A DNA stretch of 64,000 nucleotides from Anthonomus grandis grandis. Lineage: Eukaryota > Arthropoda > Insecta > Coleoptera > Curculionidae. Shown one piece after another: positions 20,169 to 33,029 of the stretch. How positions within the stretch are numbered: the first letter of the stretch is position 1; the number at the start of each line of letters is the position of its first letter. The notes beneath the pieces were generated by a model. That model worked only from the letters and a program-made list of their open reading frames with translations, made no database searches and was not told the origin of the DNA. The stretch covers positions 6,324,001-6,388,000 of the forward strand of contig NC_065551.1 in assembly GCF_022605725.1 (NCBI RefSeq). Reading direction: 5' to 3'. A program made the position numbers and the translations under genes.

Positions 20169-20410
20169 ACATCGTAAGCGACAAAAAGTCCATAAATTGC
20201 TTTTTTTGGACAAACTGTTGCTTACGATAAAATACACATTAGTAGTACTTTCCATGTCTTTAATATTCACTATTAACGGCCTAAAATGAATATTTACTTG
20301 ATCGTAACCACCAATTATTTCCAGACGCTTTTTAAAATGTCACTATTTTTATCGTATGCGCCGTAAAATCGCGATGGTTACGATTTTGTTATTGTCGCTT
20401 ACGATAATTT
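20169..20410. repeat. Subterminal motif cluster, left end of the unassigned transposon
   Basis: Copies of a CGYTTACGAT / ATCGTAAGCG-type motif occur near 20170, 20218, 20289, 20348, 20374 and 20395; a matching set lies near 23306, 23330, 23385 and 23543 at the right end. Arrays of this kind are typical transposase-binding sites in some DNA transposon families. Confidence 0.6.
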
Positions 20411-20773
20411 TTTTACCCCCACTCGTCGTCTAACGGCGATATAATCTTGTAAAGACACGTTTATTTTGTCATTCCACTAGTTTTCATGGTATGCAATGCA
20501 AGGTGCATTACCGTCCGTTTACGCAATACTTATCAGCAAATTATTATCAGTTTATTTACCCAATTTGCTCTGGTAATCCATTCCTATACTTACTTTTGCT
20601 GCATTTGAGTACAAGATGTAAATAGTGTCAATTTTAAGGCCATTTTTTCTTAAATTAGAAGATTTTTAACATTTTGCAGTATCTTTGTATCAAAAATTCG
20701 TGTTTAAGATTAAAAAGTTTGTTTTACATTTTATTCTATTATAAAACTTGTTTTTTTTTTTTAAATTTAGATG

Positions 20774-23199
20774 GCCCATTCAAGAGGCTACCTGCCATGA
20801 TGGCTTTAAAAGATGTCGACGCGGCAACTCAAAATAATCCTACAAATCATGCAGAATCAGAGAATAATTTGCAAAATGAATATGCTCTTTTAAGTCCAGT
20901 ACAATGCAGTAATAGCATTGAAGGAGAAGATCTAGATCCTAGCAGTATGGGTTTTGAACAAAATCAGGCAAATACATCTTTTTTTGATATTGATAATATT
21001 CCGATAATAATGGTGGATGATTTTTCTGCAGCAATTGACATCGCAACGGACAACGACATAGGAAACTACGTTCCACTTAACCCTGTAAATTTAAATGATC
21101 TGGGGGAAACTAATAACGAAACGGGGAAACGAATAAAAGAAGCTAATAATGCTTCTTTTATTCGTAATATTGAAAAACCAATCATGCCAAATAAATTGGT
21201 AGACTATTCATCCAGTTCAGAATCATAAAACGATGAAAATAAAACTCCTAAAAAAAATAGACGCGACTCTGACGAATATTCTTTTCATGAAGAAAAAGAT
21301 TTCGATATGAGCTTTTCTGATTCAGAAATATCAGATCGCAGACATGATATCACCCCAGACATTGTAGGAAGCGCAGGCATAAAGAAAACTAAATAGATAT
21401 CAAAAAAAAAATAGTGAAACAAACAGAAAGAGCATTAGGGGCTGGAAAAATGGTCCAAGAAAATCCTTGCAAAAATAAAAGGTGTCAAAATGGATGTGCA
21501 GCAAAACTAACGAAACAAGAGCAATATTCGAATATTATTGGGATTTAGGCAGTCGTTCCAAACAAAGGGTTTGGCTTCTATCATGCATAAAAGAACGGGA
21601 AGTAAAAAGAAGACGAGTAAATGACGTTAACCTTAGTAGAAGAAATAAAACCTTCATTTACACAATAAAATGGAACGAAAAGGAAATTAAGGTTTGCCAA
21701 CAATTCATTCTAAAAACCCTTTGTATCTCACAGATGACTTTACGCTATACTAAGGAAAATGAAGTAACTGGAATATTTTACAAAGTCGATCAAAGAGGCA
21801 GACACAACCCACCTCATAAAACTTCAATTGAAGACAAAAATCTTCATGACTTTATTAAAAAGTTACCCGCAGTTGCATCACATTATTGCAGATCAAGCAC
21901 AACTAAGAAATACTTCCCCAGCGAACTAAGAAATGTATCTTATTTATATCGGCTTTTCGCAAAAGAGCAATTACAGTCTCGCAAAGTAAAAACTAATGTA
22001 TCACTAAGAGTATTCAGAAAAATTTCCAATAATGACTTTAATATTGGGTTTCACCTTCCCAAAAAGGATAAATGTGTTCTTTGCGAATCTAGAAAAGACA
22101 AAGACGACAAATTCAGTGAAGCATATAAAATGAAGTACCAATTTCATATCAAAGAAAAAGACGAGTGCAAACAAAACTTTTTAGCAGACCAACAGATCGC
22201 AAAAGAGGATGATAGTTTTCTGTGTGCAAGTTTCGACCTTCAAAAAGTTTTAAATACACCTCATGGCGATAACATGCTTCTATACTATTCACGAAAGTAT
22301 TAATTTTAGAATAGAAAAGCTTATTGCTGTTTATTGGGTGAAGTAAATGGAAACCGAGGCACTAACGAAATTTGCCCCGTTCTTTATAAATATTTACTGG
22401 AAATGATCATGATAATGATAATGATCGCAAAAACGTAAAAACAATTGCACTATATTGCGATAGCTGCACTGGTCAGAATAAAATTAAGGCCATGCTTATA
22501 ATACTGCATACATTTTTAAAAAAAGCCGCTAACATCCGTCATATTAAAATAACCTTCCTTTTACCTGGACATACTTATATGCCAGTAGATACAGTCCATG
22601 CCACAATAGAAAGATTTACTCGCAGGAGAGTTATCTGGGCACCCTCAGAATGGCCAACCATAATTGCAAATTCGAGAATTCACCCTGAACCTTTTAAGTT
22701 ATAAGCATGAAACATTCTGATTTTCTGTCATGGAAATCAGTAAGTGAACATTATTTACAAAGTAATAGTAAATTTATCAATGGAAAAAAATTTCAAATCA
22801 GTCAAGTAAGAATCGTATTTATAAACAAAGGAGAAGACACACTAAAAAATAAGCATTCTTATTTCAATACCGCCGAAATTTGTGTTTTGCCTATTTCAAG
22901 TGGAGTTCCTAAAGGTTTGTTAAAATAATTCATACCTACAAACACATACTATTATTTTAAATATTATTTTTTCTCATTTCATAGGTAGAAGATCAAAAGT
23001 GTTACAGAAAAAACTGGAACCGGTTTACAAAAATCCATTAGAAATTTCCCTTCCAAAGTTTCAAAACCTAATGGAACTATGCAATAAGCACACTATACCA
23101 AAAAAATTTGCGGACGAGTATAAAAAATTTGAAGCCAAGGCCGAAGTTCCAGATATTTTAGCTGAAACAGACGACGAAGAGCAAAACGACGATCTTTAA
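20774..23199 (+). pseudogene. Putative transposase of the 20-23 kb element, several lesions
   Basis: Order of blocks: an acidic Asn/Asp/Ser-rich N-terminus (20797-21228, MMALKDVDAATQNNPTNHAE to VDYSSSSES, then TAA); a basic link GWKNGPRKS; NPCKNKRCQNGCAAKLTKQ with paired Cys (21456-21515); after a 1-nt shift IFEYYWDLGSRSKQRVWLLS; DQRGRHNPPHKTSIEDKNLH; ASHYCRSSTTKKYF; FRKISNNDFNIGFHLPKKDK with CVLCESRK; SFDLQKVLNTPHGDN (to 22303, then a stop); ALYCDSCTGQNKIKAML; LLPGHTYMPVDTVHATIERF; IHPEPFKL; and SGVPKG. A 66-bp GT-AG intron (about 22917-22984) joins to RRSKVLQKKLEPVYKNPLEI, ending at 23199. SFDLQ, CDSCTGQN and the D-x-x-H-A-x-I-E block are candidate catalytic regions; that is inference. Confidence 0.7.
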
Positions 23200-23578
23200 T
23201 ATTTTTTTCATACAGTTTTTATATTAATACGTTTTTTGAATACATAATTTATGTTTAATAAAGAATTTGATATTACCCGTTTTAAAAATTTAAATCCCAA
23301 AAAACATCGTAAGCTCCATCATAACTCTATCGTAACCCACAAATAAATAATTGACAATTTAAAAAAGGTATTGACAAAATATTGTAAGCGACAAATATAC
23401 CCGAAAAATTGTAAAATTTTACAAAAAATTAATTTTTAAAGTTATCTAAATTACTTTAGGAGTTCAGAAAAAAAAAACAACAAATGTTATTAAAAAATAA
23501 AAAATAGAAGAAAAAAACATTTCTTGTAAAATTCGAGGAAAGTCGCTTACGATGTTTTGTCAAAAACCCATCGATATG

Positions 23579-25044
23579 TTCAAAATCTTTAGACAAAATC
23601 TTTAAACAGGATACTCAAGAATAAGAAATGGGAGTACAAATCAATGAAGAATATATTATTTCGATTATTGAAATTCTTCGACAAACTAGAAGCTCTCTAA
23701 CATTTACTAACACATTTACTAACATTTACAACCACATCCTTATGCTGCACTACAGATTGATACGAAAAATGCAGATCGAGTACCCCAGCTTAAGTACGTC
23801 TAAAACCGGATAGAGAAATTAAGTTTAGAATAAAGACATTCTGAACAACATTCCAAAAAATGAAACCACTATTATGCGATCATAATCTAAACCTAAAATT
23901 ACAGCAGAGAATGGTAAAATCCTACATATAGTCAGTGTTACTGTAGGGGGGCAGAGATGGGGACAATTGAGGCCAGTACAGTTTAACTCTAATTTAAACG
24001 AAGTGAATGATTTTTTTTAACTCAATTACTCGGATTTTTTAAAACAAAATTTAAGCTGCCCTATTTTTGAGATAATTTTATACTTAATTGACGCGTCTTT
24101 TCGAGGACTATAACGATTTTTTTAAAATTTAATGTATACATTTTTTTTATCAAAGCAAAATAGTTTTCGGATGGATTCTCCTCTTTTTCTCCCCAAAAAG
24201 TCAACTTATTAACGAAAGCATTCACAAACGATTTTTTTTAATATTTATAGTATATTAATTATAATGTATATCTCTCAAGGGGTTGAAGTTAAGCACCAAA
24301 TTAGGAAATTCGTAACGACAAAATCAACCTAAAAAAGCATATGGAAATCTTGTATACTAATTGGGATTCTTTTTCCTGTTTCAATGAACCATATACAGAA
24401 TGCGCATTTTTACAGTCTCTATTTTTAAATTAATAAATTCACGTTTACAGTAAAAAAATAAAAGTAAACTCTTACCTCTACAATTGAACTGTTACATAAA
24501 ATAAAATATGTTTCAATATTGCAGGTTATTTCTTGATGATGTGAATGTTCTCTTGAATCATATGACTAATATTGTACAAATAGCTAACAGAAATCGTGCA
24601 TTTATTAACAGAATATATAAAAACATTGCATGTAATAGTTAAAAGGAATAGTATAAAATGTAGACATATACAAGTGGCGACTATAAGGAAAAAACAGATA
24701 ATCAATGATATGGAAATGAAAAAAGAACGTAAAACGTAACCCTACAAAAAATTTCAGTCTTTTAGTTCATTAAGCTTCAATTTAAATGAATAACAGAGTT
24801 ACCCCTCAAAGGGGTTAATATTAAGTTCATTAAATGCTTTCATCATTTTGGTGATTGGAGAAAAGACACTGTAATGAGCATGATGAAAAGATAAACGAAA
24901 GATTCTGACATTTATTATGCATATTGACATTGAATGGTGCATTTTCCAAAATACCAGAAGAATAAAAAATTCCATTTAATATTTTATAAAATGCGAATAA
25001 ATCCGAACGAGTCCTCCTGACTTTAAGAATATTGATATTAAATA
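23579..25044. other. Intron 2 sequence, no clear gene
   Basis: AT-rich. A short hairpin ACCCCTCAAAGGGGTTAATA lies at 24801-24820. A 40-codon open stretch (24519-24641, RLFLDDVNVLLNHMTNIV) follows a TTGCAG acceptor-like string on the plus strand; nothing else supports it as an exon. Confidence 0.4.
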
Positions 25045-27371
25045 CAGGGTGTCCGGAAGCTAGATGCAATCCTTTAAGGGGGTGATAGCTGACTTAATTT
25101 CAAACATTTTAAGCTAAATATGTGTAGGTCGAAATTTGTTTATAAATTTTTTATGGCAATTTTTCTCAAGAAATACTAAAATTTCACAGTTAAACGGTAA
25201 TAGAGCGCAAGTTACAATTAGTATCGGAGTTTCAAAGTTTATTTTGTTTTGTCTAATGTGTATTAATAAAAATACGATTAATTTCAAGCTTCTGTGTAAA
25301 CTTATTAGAAAAAATTGAGATATTGAAACGTAAAAAATAAATATGAAGTTAAAATAAAAATGCTTTGTTTTATGTTTAAATAATTGTTATGAAAATGCTT
25401 TCGTCGTTCAAACCTCTCTAAAAATATGCCTAGCTTCTGGCCTTTATTTTAAGATATCACTCATGCCGATGCCTGGCCAATTCTCAGAATTATGGCCTCT
25501 TTTGTGCGGCAGGTCATGTAAATAAAACTTACTGGATTGGTTTTCTATTATGGGACAGTTCAGGTAAATAAAAAGTAATAAAAACAAAATTAAGCAGAGG
25601 TACCTAATAGTAGATACTGTAGGGTAAGGGGTACCTAGTAGGTACTTTGAGGTGGGGGTTACAAGTTAGGTACCTGCTTAATAAATAAAAACGTGTGATT
25701 TTAGCCTCTCGCCTCTAATTTTGTAAGATTATCAACTTCGTATTGACTGCATCCATTGCACTGTTTTTTAAATCGAGTTTCTGCCCGTTTTATTAAACAG
25801 TATTGTAAAATAGAATTTACCAACCAAGAGTACGCTGACATTGTCTTCACATATGGACGCGCTAACATTAATGGAGCTTTGGCACAACGCTTGTACCAGA
25901 AACGTTATCCAGATCGGAGGTTACCAAACTTCAGGGTGTTTCAAAACACCTTTCGCCGTCTTACTGAAGTTGGCATTGGGAATAATCCGGCACGTGGAGT
26001 CAACCCTGGCCATAATAATGTAGAGATTGAGGAGCAAATACTGGAAGCTTTTACCGCAGACCCTACTGCAAGCGTCAGTAAAGTAGCTGAAGACCTTGGC
26101 CTTTCTAGATGGAAGGTGTGGACGACCATGAAGAAAGATGGACAGTATCCCTTTTATGGGGATGTACGGGGGTGAAGGGCTTACAAGAAGAAGACCCTGC
26201 AAGACGAATTCAGGTCTGCCGCTTTTTATTGAACATGGACATCGAGGACCCGTTATTCTTAAGAAGTATCTTGTGGACAGACGAGTCCAACTTTTCCAGG
26301 GAGGGTATGACCAACTTCCACAACCTCCACGAATGGGCTGCCAAAGAGGCAAATCCGCACTGGAAAAAACAAAAATCATTTCAGAACAGATTTTCGGTAA
26401 ATGTGTGGGCCGGAGTAATAGGCAGGACTATTATTGGGCCACATTTTCTACCAGAGAATTTAAATGGTGCCAACTATTTAGATTTTCTATAAAATGATAT
26501 CCCCGTTCTTCTAGACGAAGGTGGATTATTGGAACGAGAAAGACCAATAATCTTTCAGCAAGATGGTTGTCCAGCGCATTGGTCCTTGGCTGTCAGTGAA
26601 TTACTTAGACGACTGTTTTCCGGACGTTGGATCGGTAGAGGCGGAACCTTTCCTTGACCTCGATCGCCTGACCTAACTCCGTTGGATTTTTTCATATGGG
26701 GCCGGGCAAAGGAGCTTGTATACACCACCGAAATAAAAACAAGAGAAGAGGTGATTCGCAAAATAAATGAAGCATTTGACAGGATGAAAGAAGATATGAC
26801 CATAAGAGTAACCACCACCGAAGTAACAAAAAGGGCTCGTGCCTATATCAGAAATAATGGATTGCATTTTGAACATGAACAATAAATAGTTTAAACAAAA
26901 TTGTGTTTTATTTAACATTAAAACCTAAAATAACCCCACAATCAAGGCTCTAATGCTTAGTAGGCTTATGAGAGGTCTCAGTCTAATAATTTTTGTTTAC
27001 ATGACCTGTCGCACAAAAGAGGCCATAATTCTGAGAATTGGCCAGGCATCGGCATGAGTGATATCTAAAAATAAAGGGCGTTTCAATGTCTCTATTTTTT
27101 CTATAAGTTTACACAAAAGTTTGGAATTGATCGTATTTTTATTAATACACATTAGACAAAATAAAATAAACTTTGAAACTCCGATACTAATCGTAACTTG
27201 CGCTCTATTACCGTTTAAGTGTGAAATTTTGGTATTTCTTGAGAAAAATGCAAAAATTGCCATAAAAAATTTATAAACAAATTTCGACCTACACATATTT
27301 AGCTTAAAATGTTTAAAATTAAGTCAGCTATCACCCCCTTAAAGGATTGCATCTAGCTTCCGGACACCCTG
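25045..27371 (+). mobile_element. DD41D mariner
   Basis: Starts CAGGGTGTCCGGAAGCTAGA at 25045, ends with its inverse at 27371, flanked by TA. Inverted arms are about 25045-25528 and 26991-27371. The left arm carries about 100 extra bases (roughly 25335-25440) absent from the right arm. Transposase on the plus strand with few lesions. It lies in intron 2 of the host gene. Confidence 0.9.
25756..26885 (+). pseudogene. DD41D transposase with a few frameshifts and a stop in the catalytic region
   Basis: N-terminal helix-turn-helix: IEFTNQEYADIVFTYGRANI, LYQKRYPDRRLPNFRVFQNT, then EEQILEAFTADPTASVSKVA. One frameshift near 26150 leads to VQGLQEEDPARRIQVCRFLL-type sequence. LWTDESNFSREGMTNFHNLH holds the first Asp, followed by NVWAGVIGRTIIGPHFLPEN. 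A TAA at 26491 interrupts before IFQQDGCPAHWSLAVSELLR (second Asp). In GRGGTFP-stop-PRSPDL the expected Trp codon has become TGA (about 26656) and one codon seems lost, so 40 rather than 41 residues precede the third Asp (PLDFFIWG). It ends GLHFEHEQ at 26885. Dead, but recognisable end to end. Confidence 0.88.
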
Positions 27372-27959
27372 TATATCCTTTATTACCAATACAATTAATA
27401 TAAAAATTCGGTAAATTTCAATGTCAACCTTGAAAGCTAGGGTAACGAAGAAATGCTTTTTAAATGGCTTCATTTATTTCCACATTGTTAGAATTAGTTA
27501 CCGGATAGAGAATAGAGTTCTGCGAACTTGTCTTTTAAAAAACACAAAACTTTTGGTGATAAGCTAGTAAAAAAAATTAATCCTTGCAATCTTGCATGCA
27601 GAAAAATCCATTGTGATGCACTAATTGCCTTTAAATTAAATAATGTCTAACTACGTTGTAATCAGATTTTATCTTACAGAACCAGGGATTTGTTTAGTAT
27701 TTGGTTTGATTTAAATATGATCTAAATATACATATGTAGGTCAGTAGCACATAGAAAAAATATCTTCAAAAATATCTTCTAGTACGGTGGACGTTTCTTT
27801 TGTTTTTAGAGGGTGGTTAAATAAAATTTAATGGTAATAAAATTTACATATCAATTACAATTTTATTTGTGTATCTTGAATTTTTTTATATATTTGAAAG
27901 GGAAATATTGATAATAAACATTATTATAAGGTTTGCGATGGATTGGTGTTGGGCATATT
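27372..27959. other. Intron 2 sequence, no gene seen
   Basis: AT-rich host intron between a mariner and the start of the long LINE. No motif recognised. Confidence 0.45.
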
Positions 27960-27989
27960 GTTCTTTTTATATTATTTTGTTACTTTCTT

Positions 27990-30128
27990 ACCCACATAAT
28001 GATGCAGATTGCATACATAAACCTACAATCAATTAACACCGGATTTAATAATTTTAAAATTTTAGTTACTGATAATAATAATTTTGATGCAATCTTTGTA
28101 GCCGAGACTTGGATAAATAATAACCAGGATGTTTGTTATGGTGTTTGAAATACCAGGCTACAGATTTTTTAACTCTAATAGGGAGTTTGGTAGAGGGGGT
28201 GGTGTAGGTGGTTATTTTAAAAACCATTTGAAGGTTGAAATGATTAAATTCAACTTTCCTATATCGCATTCTTTAGAGAATATATGTTTTAAACTTCAAG
28301 TGGGAACTAAAGCGATAGCTTTTGCAAATTTTTATAAGCCACCCCATATAAATATAAATACACATTCGCTTATCCCAGATTTTGATAACACTTTGTCGGA
28401 ATTGGCTGTACAATATGACACTGTAATATGTCTGGGGGACTTTAACGTGAATTTTTTTAATTTGGATAAGTATTGCATTGCTTTGAATCATATAACTTAT
28501 TTCAGATTTTGGATGAACCCACACATATTACAGCTCATGGTGGTAAATTATTAGATCCTATTTTTGTCTCAGATAGGCAGATTGTTCTAACTTGTGGTAC
28601 ACAATCGGCGGATGAGTTTTCTGACCATAGATTGGTGTATGAAATTTAAGGCTAAAGATAGAAAAAGCACAACCAAAATTTGTTACATATAGGTGCTATA
28701 AAAACTTTGATAATAACGCTTTTCTTTCTGACTTACAGTCATTACCGTGGCATAATATATTATACGAAAAGGTTATAGAGAAAAAGCTAGAATTATTTAA
28801 TGAATTTTTATTAACAATATTTAATATTCATACACCAATAAGAACTGTAAGGGTAACTAAGCCTAGGGCTCCTTGACTGACGCCAAATTTAAAATACCTC
28901 ATGATAGAAAGAGATAAAGCCCTGCAGAAATATAAGCTATCAAAATCACCTGTTGACTGGTCTCGATACAAAGAACTACGTAACTAGACACTTTCAATGG
29001 TCAGGGCTGAAAAGAGGCCATATATTAACTTCATTTCTAATAGGAAATCGGACAAGGATTTATGGACCGCACTAAAAGATTTAAGTGTCTATACTAGAAA
29101 AAAACAAAATATGGAGCTACCAAAGGAACTTTCAAATCCAGAAACAATTATTCAACACTTTGCACAGTATATAAAAAATGTTTCAAATTGTGATAATAAA
29201 ATATTTTTTTATAATAATAATAAATTTAATTTTAGCGATTTTGCTTTCCAGTTATGCACAGTTGATGACATAAGTAAAGCACTTCAAAGCATTAAAACCA
29301 ATGCCTGTGGGACTGATGGTGTAACAGCCAATATGATTAAACAAGTAAATTGTTGTATTGAACTGTAATTGTAATTGTAAGTGAGTTATTTTCCGACTTC
29401 TTGGAAAAATAGTGTAGATTTGCCTTTACCAAAAAATAAAAATCCTACTACATATAATGATTTAAGAATTATATCTATATTACCGGCTATGTCAAAAATT
29501 TTGGAAAAAATATTACATCAGCAAATGTATAATTACTTTAATTTAAATGCGATTATCCCAGACTTCCAAAATGGTTTTCGAAAAGCATACTCGACGGTTG
29601 GAGCTTTGGCAGTTGTTACACATGATATTATTAAAGCTTATGATGAAGGTTTAGAGAGCGTTCGAATACTTTTGGACTACTCAAAAGCCTTCGATACGAT
29701 TAATCACGAACTTCTAATCGCCAAGCTAAAATATTATGGATTCAGTGCTGACGCTCTGGCTCTTATGACAGCATACATTTCAAACAGAAAACAGCGAGTT
29801 AAAGTGGGTGAAGAGTATCAGAGGAGTGTAGAGTGTCATCCGGAGTGCCACAGGGGTCAATATTGGGTCCATTTTTATTTATCATTTACACTGCTGACGT
29901 TTTAAGATCTTCTCAGTGTTGTAAAGTTCAAGCGTTCGCTGACGACACTCAGCTTTATTGTCATTTTAATATTAAAAATCATAACCAAACAATAGAAAAC
30001 ATAAACAGGGATCTTCAAATAATAACAAACATTTCACAGGAACACTCTTTAAAACATAATTCATCAAAGTCTAAGCTTATGTTTTTTGGCCGAAAAAAAA
30101 GTAAAAATATATTTCCAGTTGTTAGTAA
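27990..30128 (+). pseudogene. LINE ORF2: AP endonuclease and reverse transcriptase
   Basis: Endonuclease blocks: IAYINLQSINTGFNNFKILV (near 28006), FDAIFVAETWI (catalytic Glu), GRGGGVGGYFK, AFANFYKPP, ICLGDFNVNFF (catalytic Asp/Asn) and DEFSDHRLVY (terminal His). Reverse transcriptase blocks: RDKALQKYKLSKSPVDWSRY, GTDGVTANMIKQ, FPTSWKNSVDLPLPKNKNPT, ISILPAMSKILEKILHQQMY, ILLDYSKAFDTINHELLIAK (first catalytic Asp), GVPQGSILGPFLFIIYTADV and QAFADDTQLYCHF (FADD, the second Asp pair). Frameshifts near 28140, 28500 and 29835 and several stops break it. The wording fits the CR1/L2/jockey side of non-LTR elements; the exact clade is not certain. Confidence 0.85.
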
Positions 30129-30130
30129 TA

Positions 30131-32601
30131 CAGGGTGTCCAAGATAAGGATCCTAAGCATGGGGATCTCGGTACCTGTTGGAGATACAGCTTCGGTTAAA
30201 TTAGGAAAAAGTTGTGCACTTATTTATTAAGCGTAACTTGCGTTAACTTACTATTAAGCGTATTTACATGCCGTTGAGAAACTTCAAAAATTTCCATGGC
30301 CTGCTGAGATATTTGGAAAAAACGGAAATTTGCCAATATCGATTTTATTTTTTCCTGGCTTTATTTTAAAAGATATCAAAAAACTATTGACACTTTCTCA
30401 TTGACACTTTTGATGTAGTATGTGATGGCGCTTTTAAATTTTATATCCGACGTTTCGTTTTCGAGAAACCATCATCAACTTTATTTTTTTATATGGCGCG
30501 AAAAGAAAGTACACCCTGTATCTGATTCCATTTTTTATTACAAATTCAATGATGTATCACATGTCACATTTTTTTTTGTTAGTTGAAAGGAAAAATGCAA
30601 ATTTTCTATTTTTTAGCATATTTTTTAAGTAAGCTTTGGAAACAAATGCATTGACGTATGTAAATACCTGTTACCGAGTCTGTCACATTTTTCTTAATAT
30701 CTATTTAGAGAGTGATGAAGCTAAATGAAGCATTGATTTGCATTGTACATTGTACTACTTATAAATAAAAAAATGTAACCAGTAATAGACAAATGTTTTA
30801 TGATTTTTCTACCGATATGCAACAAATAATGAATACATTTTAAAAATAACGAAAAAAGCAAATAAATTAACGCATTTTATAAATTTAATTTAAAACAGGT
30901 GTTCAAACAAGTTTCCGTTATTTTCTAGACATAAGTATGATCTTCTTACAGTAGCAGTTAAAACATCACGCCATCTCTGGCGTAATACTTTGAAAAGCGG
31001 CCGTCACACATTCTCGTAACTCCTGCTCAGTTCCAAAAGAATGTTGATAGACTCGGTTTTTAATAAATCCCCAAAGGAAGAAGTCCAAAGGGGTTAAGTC
31101 CGGGGATCGCGCTGGCCAAGACACTTCACTGGAGGTTCCAATCCACTTTTCAGGAAAACGCTGCGAAAGGTACTGTCGAACTTGCCCAGAATTATGTGCA
31201 GGAGCCCCGTCTTGTTGAAACCAACAGCTATTGACTTGTGCCAGAGGTAAATCATCTAAGCAGTCTTCTAAATCATTTTGCAATAAATTAAGATATCGTT
31301 CTGCTGTTAATGAATAATGGTAAATAAATGGACCTAGTATTTTGGTTCCTAAAATTCCACACCACATATTAAACCCAAAACGTTGTTGATGTCTAGATAT
31401 TTTCTTAACACGCGGATTTTGTTGGACCCAGTAATGACTATTGCGGCGGTTAAAGATACCATTATTAGTGACCATACTTTCGTCGGACCATATTATTTTT
31501 GATGAAAAATTAAAATCCTCTTCACAGGCACGTGTATACCACTCACAAAAATGCCGACGTCGTTCGAAATCCCCAGGTTTAAGTCCTTGGCAAATTCTAA
31601 ATTTGTAGGGGTGATATCTGTTTTTACGTAAAATAAACTGAGCTGTAGATTTTGCCACTCCTACATTTTTTTTAATTTGCCTGGTTGATATCTTGGGGTT
31701 TTCAATAACTGCTTGTAAAACATTATTTTGAGTTTCTTCAAGAGATTCCTTTTTTCGAGATAAAACAGGCTTTTTAAACCATATTCTTTTAAATTTCGAG
31801 CCAACTCTAAGAAAATGGATTTACATGGTTGCTTTCTATCTGGAAATTTATTAAGATACATTGCTGCTGTATTTACAGTATTTTTGTAGCACAAAATGTA
31901 GCACGACAGCATGTCAAACTTCTCTTCATGACTATAATGACCACCAGGCATATTTGAAGATAATAACACAATTTTAGCAATAATAACGACAACAGTAAAT
32001 AATAATAACAATAATTACTCAACAAACAACACCCCGACAATCACCGGTAACAACAACGGCAATTAATATTTAATAAAAAATATGTGACAGGGTAAAAGGT
32101 ATTTACGTCAAAGTGTCAAAGCATTTGTTTCCAAAGCCTACTTAATAATATGTTTAAAAAAAAATTGTATTTTTCCTTTTAACTAACAAAAAAAATGTAA
32201 CATGTGATACATCGTTGAATTTGTTATAAAAAATGGAATCAGATACAGGGTGTACTTTCTTTTCGCGCCATATAAAAAAATAAAGTTGATGGTGGTTTCT
32301 CGGAAACGAACCGTCGGATATAAAATTTAAAAGCGCCATCACGTACTACATCAAAAGTGTCAATGAGAAAGTGTCAATAGTTTTTTGATATCTTTTAAAA
32401 TAAAGCCAGGAAAAAATAAAATCCATATTGGCAAATTTCCGTTTTTTCCAAATATCTCAGCAGGCCATGGAAATTTTTGAAGTTTCTCAACGGCATGTAA
32501 ATACGCTTCAAAGTGCACAACTTTTTCCTAATTTAACCGAAGCTGTATCTCTAACAGGTACCGAGATCCCCATGCTTGGGATTCTTATCTTGGACACCCT
32601 G
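30131..32601 (-). mobile_element. DD41D mariner nested in the LINE
   Basis: Starts CAGGGTGTCCAAGATAAGGA at 30131 and ends with the inverse at 32601, flanked by TA. Inverted arms are about 30131-30690 and 32081-32601. Each arm has an inner end-like motif, ACACCCTGTATCTGATTCC at 30513 and its inverse near 32239. The transposase is on the minus strand and nearly complete. Insertion split the LINE between SN and IKINGEKLE. Confidence 0.92.
30890..31951 (-). pseudogene. DD41D transposase, nearly intact
   Basis: Minus strand. Begins MPGGHYSHEEKFDMLSCYIL (ATG at 31951), helix-turn-helix with AAMYLNKFPDRKQP. A frameshift near 31790 is followed by an open frame of about 230 codons (31658-30966) starting from VAKSTAQFILRKNRYHPYKF. 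First Asp in KIIWSDESMVTNNGIFNRRN, then GFNMWCGILGTKILGPF, second Asp in WFQQDGAPAHNSGQVRQYLS, third Asp in WPARSPDLTPLDFFLWGFIK. The spacing of the last two is 41 residues. A one-base shift at about 30966 (PEMA then stop) separates the final block YLCLENNGNLFEHLF, which ends at 30890. All three catalytic Asp are present, so only two small lesions inactivate it. Confidence 0.9.
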
Positions 32602-33029
32602 TATAAAAATAAATGGTGAAAAGCTTGAATAAGCTTGGGAACGACTATTCGATTATTTTTTAGTAAAAAAGAGCAGGCTCCAACTTAAATTTAGCAATTT
32701 ATTTCAGTTCTCTAGCATTTATAGTTACTTCACAATTAATTTTCAAAGTTCGAATAAATACGCCATGTTTAATTTTTTCCTTGTACCAGCGCGGCCGGGA
32801 TGATACGTCACAGGCGCCCAAGTGGACGCGACGACCGACGCTAGCATGTCGACCGCGCACGCTGCTTTGTTAATATTATTATGCATGTTTTTGCTGTTGT
32901 TTGTGTTTTCAAAATGTCTGCTCCACATACCTGCTATAAATATTGTATTGTATTTAAATAAGTTCATATGTACATAATATGTTCTATGTCGAAAAACGCC
33001 TTAGACAAGAAAAACGGTTTGACCGGTAT

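Larger units (their letters stand above)
20143..23578 (+). mobile_element. DNA transposon of unassigned superfamily with subterminal repeats
   Basis: Left end CATATCGACGGGTTTTTGAC (from about 20147) and the inverse at the right end (to about 23577) form inverted repeats of about 36 bp, continuing into ACAAAACATCGTAAGCGAC. The element is about 3.4 kb. One decayed multi-block gene lies on the plus strand. The first 260 bp and the last 290 bp hold about ten copies of an ATCGTAAGCGAC-like motif in both orientations. The protein belongs to a family of uncharacterised insect proteins with a C-x-x-C-type N-terminus and a CDSCTGQNK block. I cannot name the superfamily with confidence (Sola-like is one idea). 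Confidence 0.72.

Noticed and set aside
25921..26379. 152-codon open frame on the minus strand
   Set aside because: Antisense shadow of the plus-strand DD41D transposase, which has the recognised catalytic motifs.
30447..30480. Hammerhead-like string TTGATGATGGTTTCTCGAAA with a following ACGAAACGTC on the minus strand of mariner arms (also near 32287 and 41262)
   Set aside because: The first core residue is U instead of C, and the bases next to the core cannot form the required first stem II pairs (U-C, G-A, G-A). The similarity to the PLE ribozymes is superficial.
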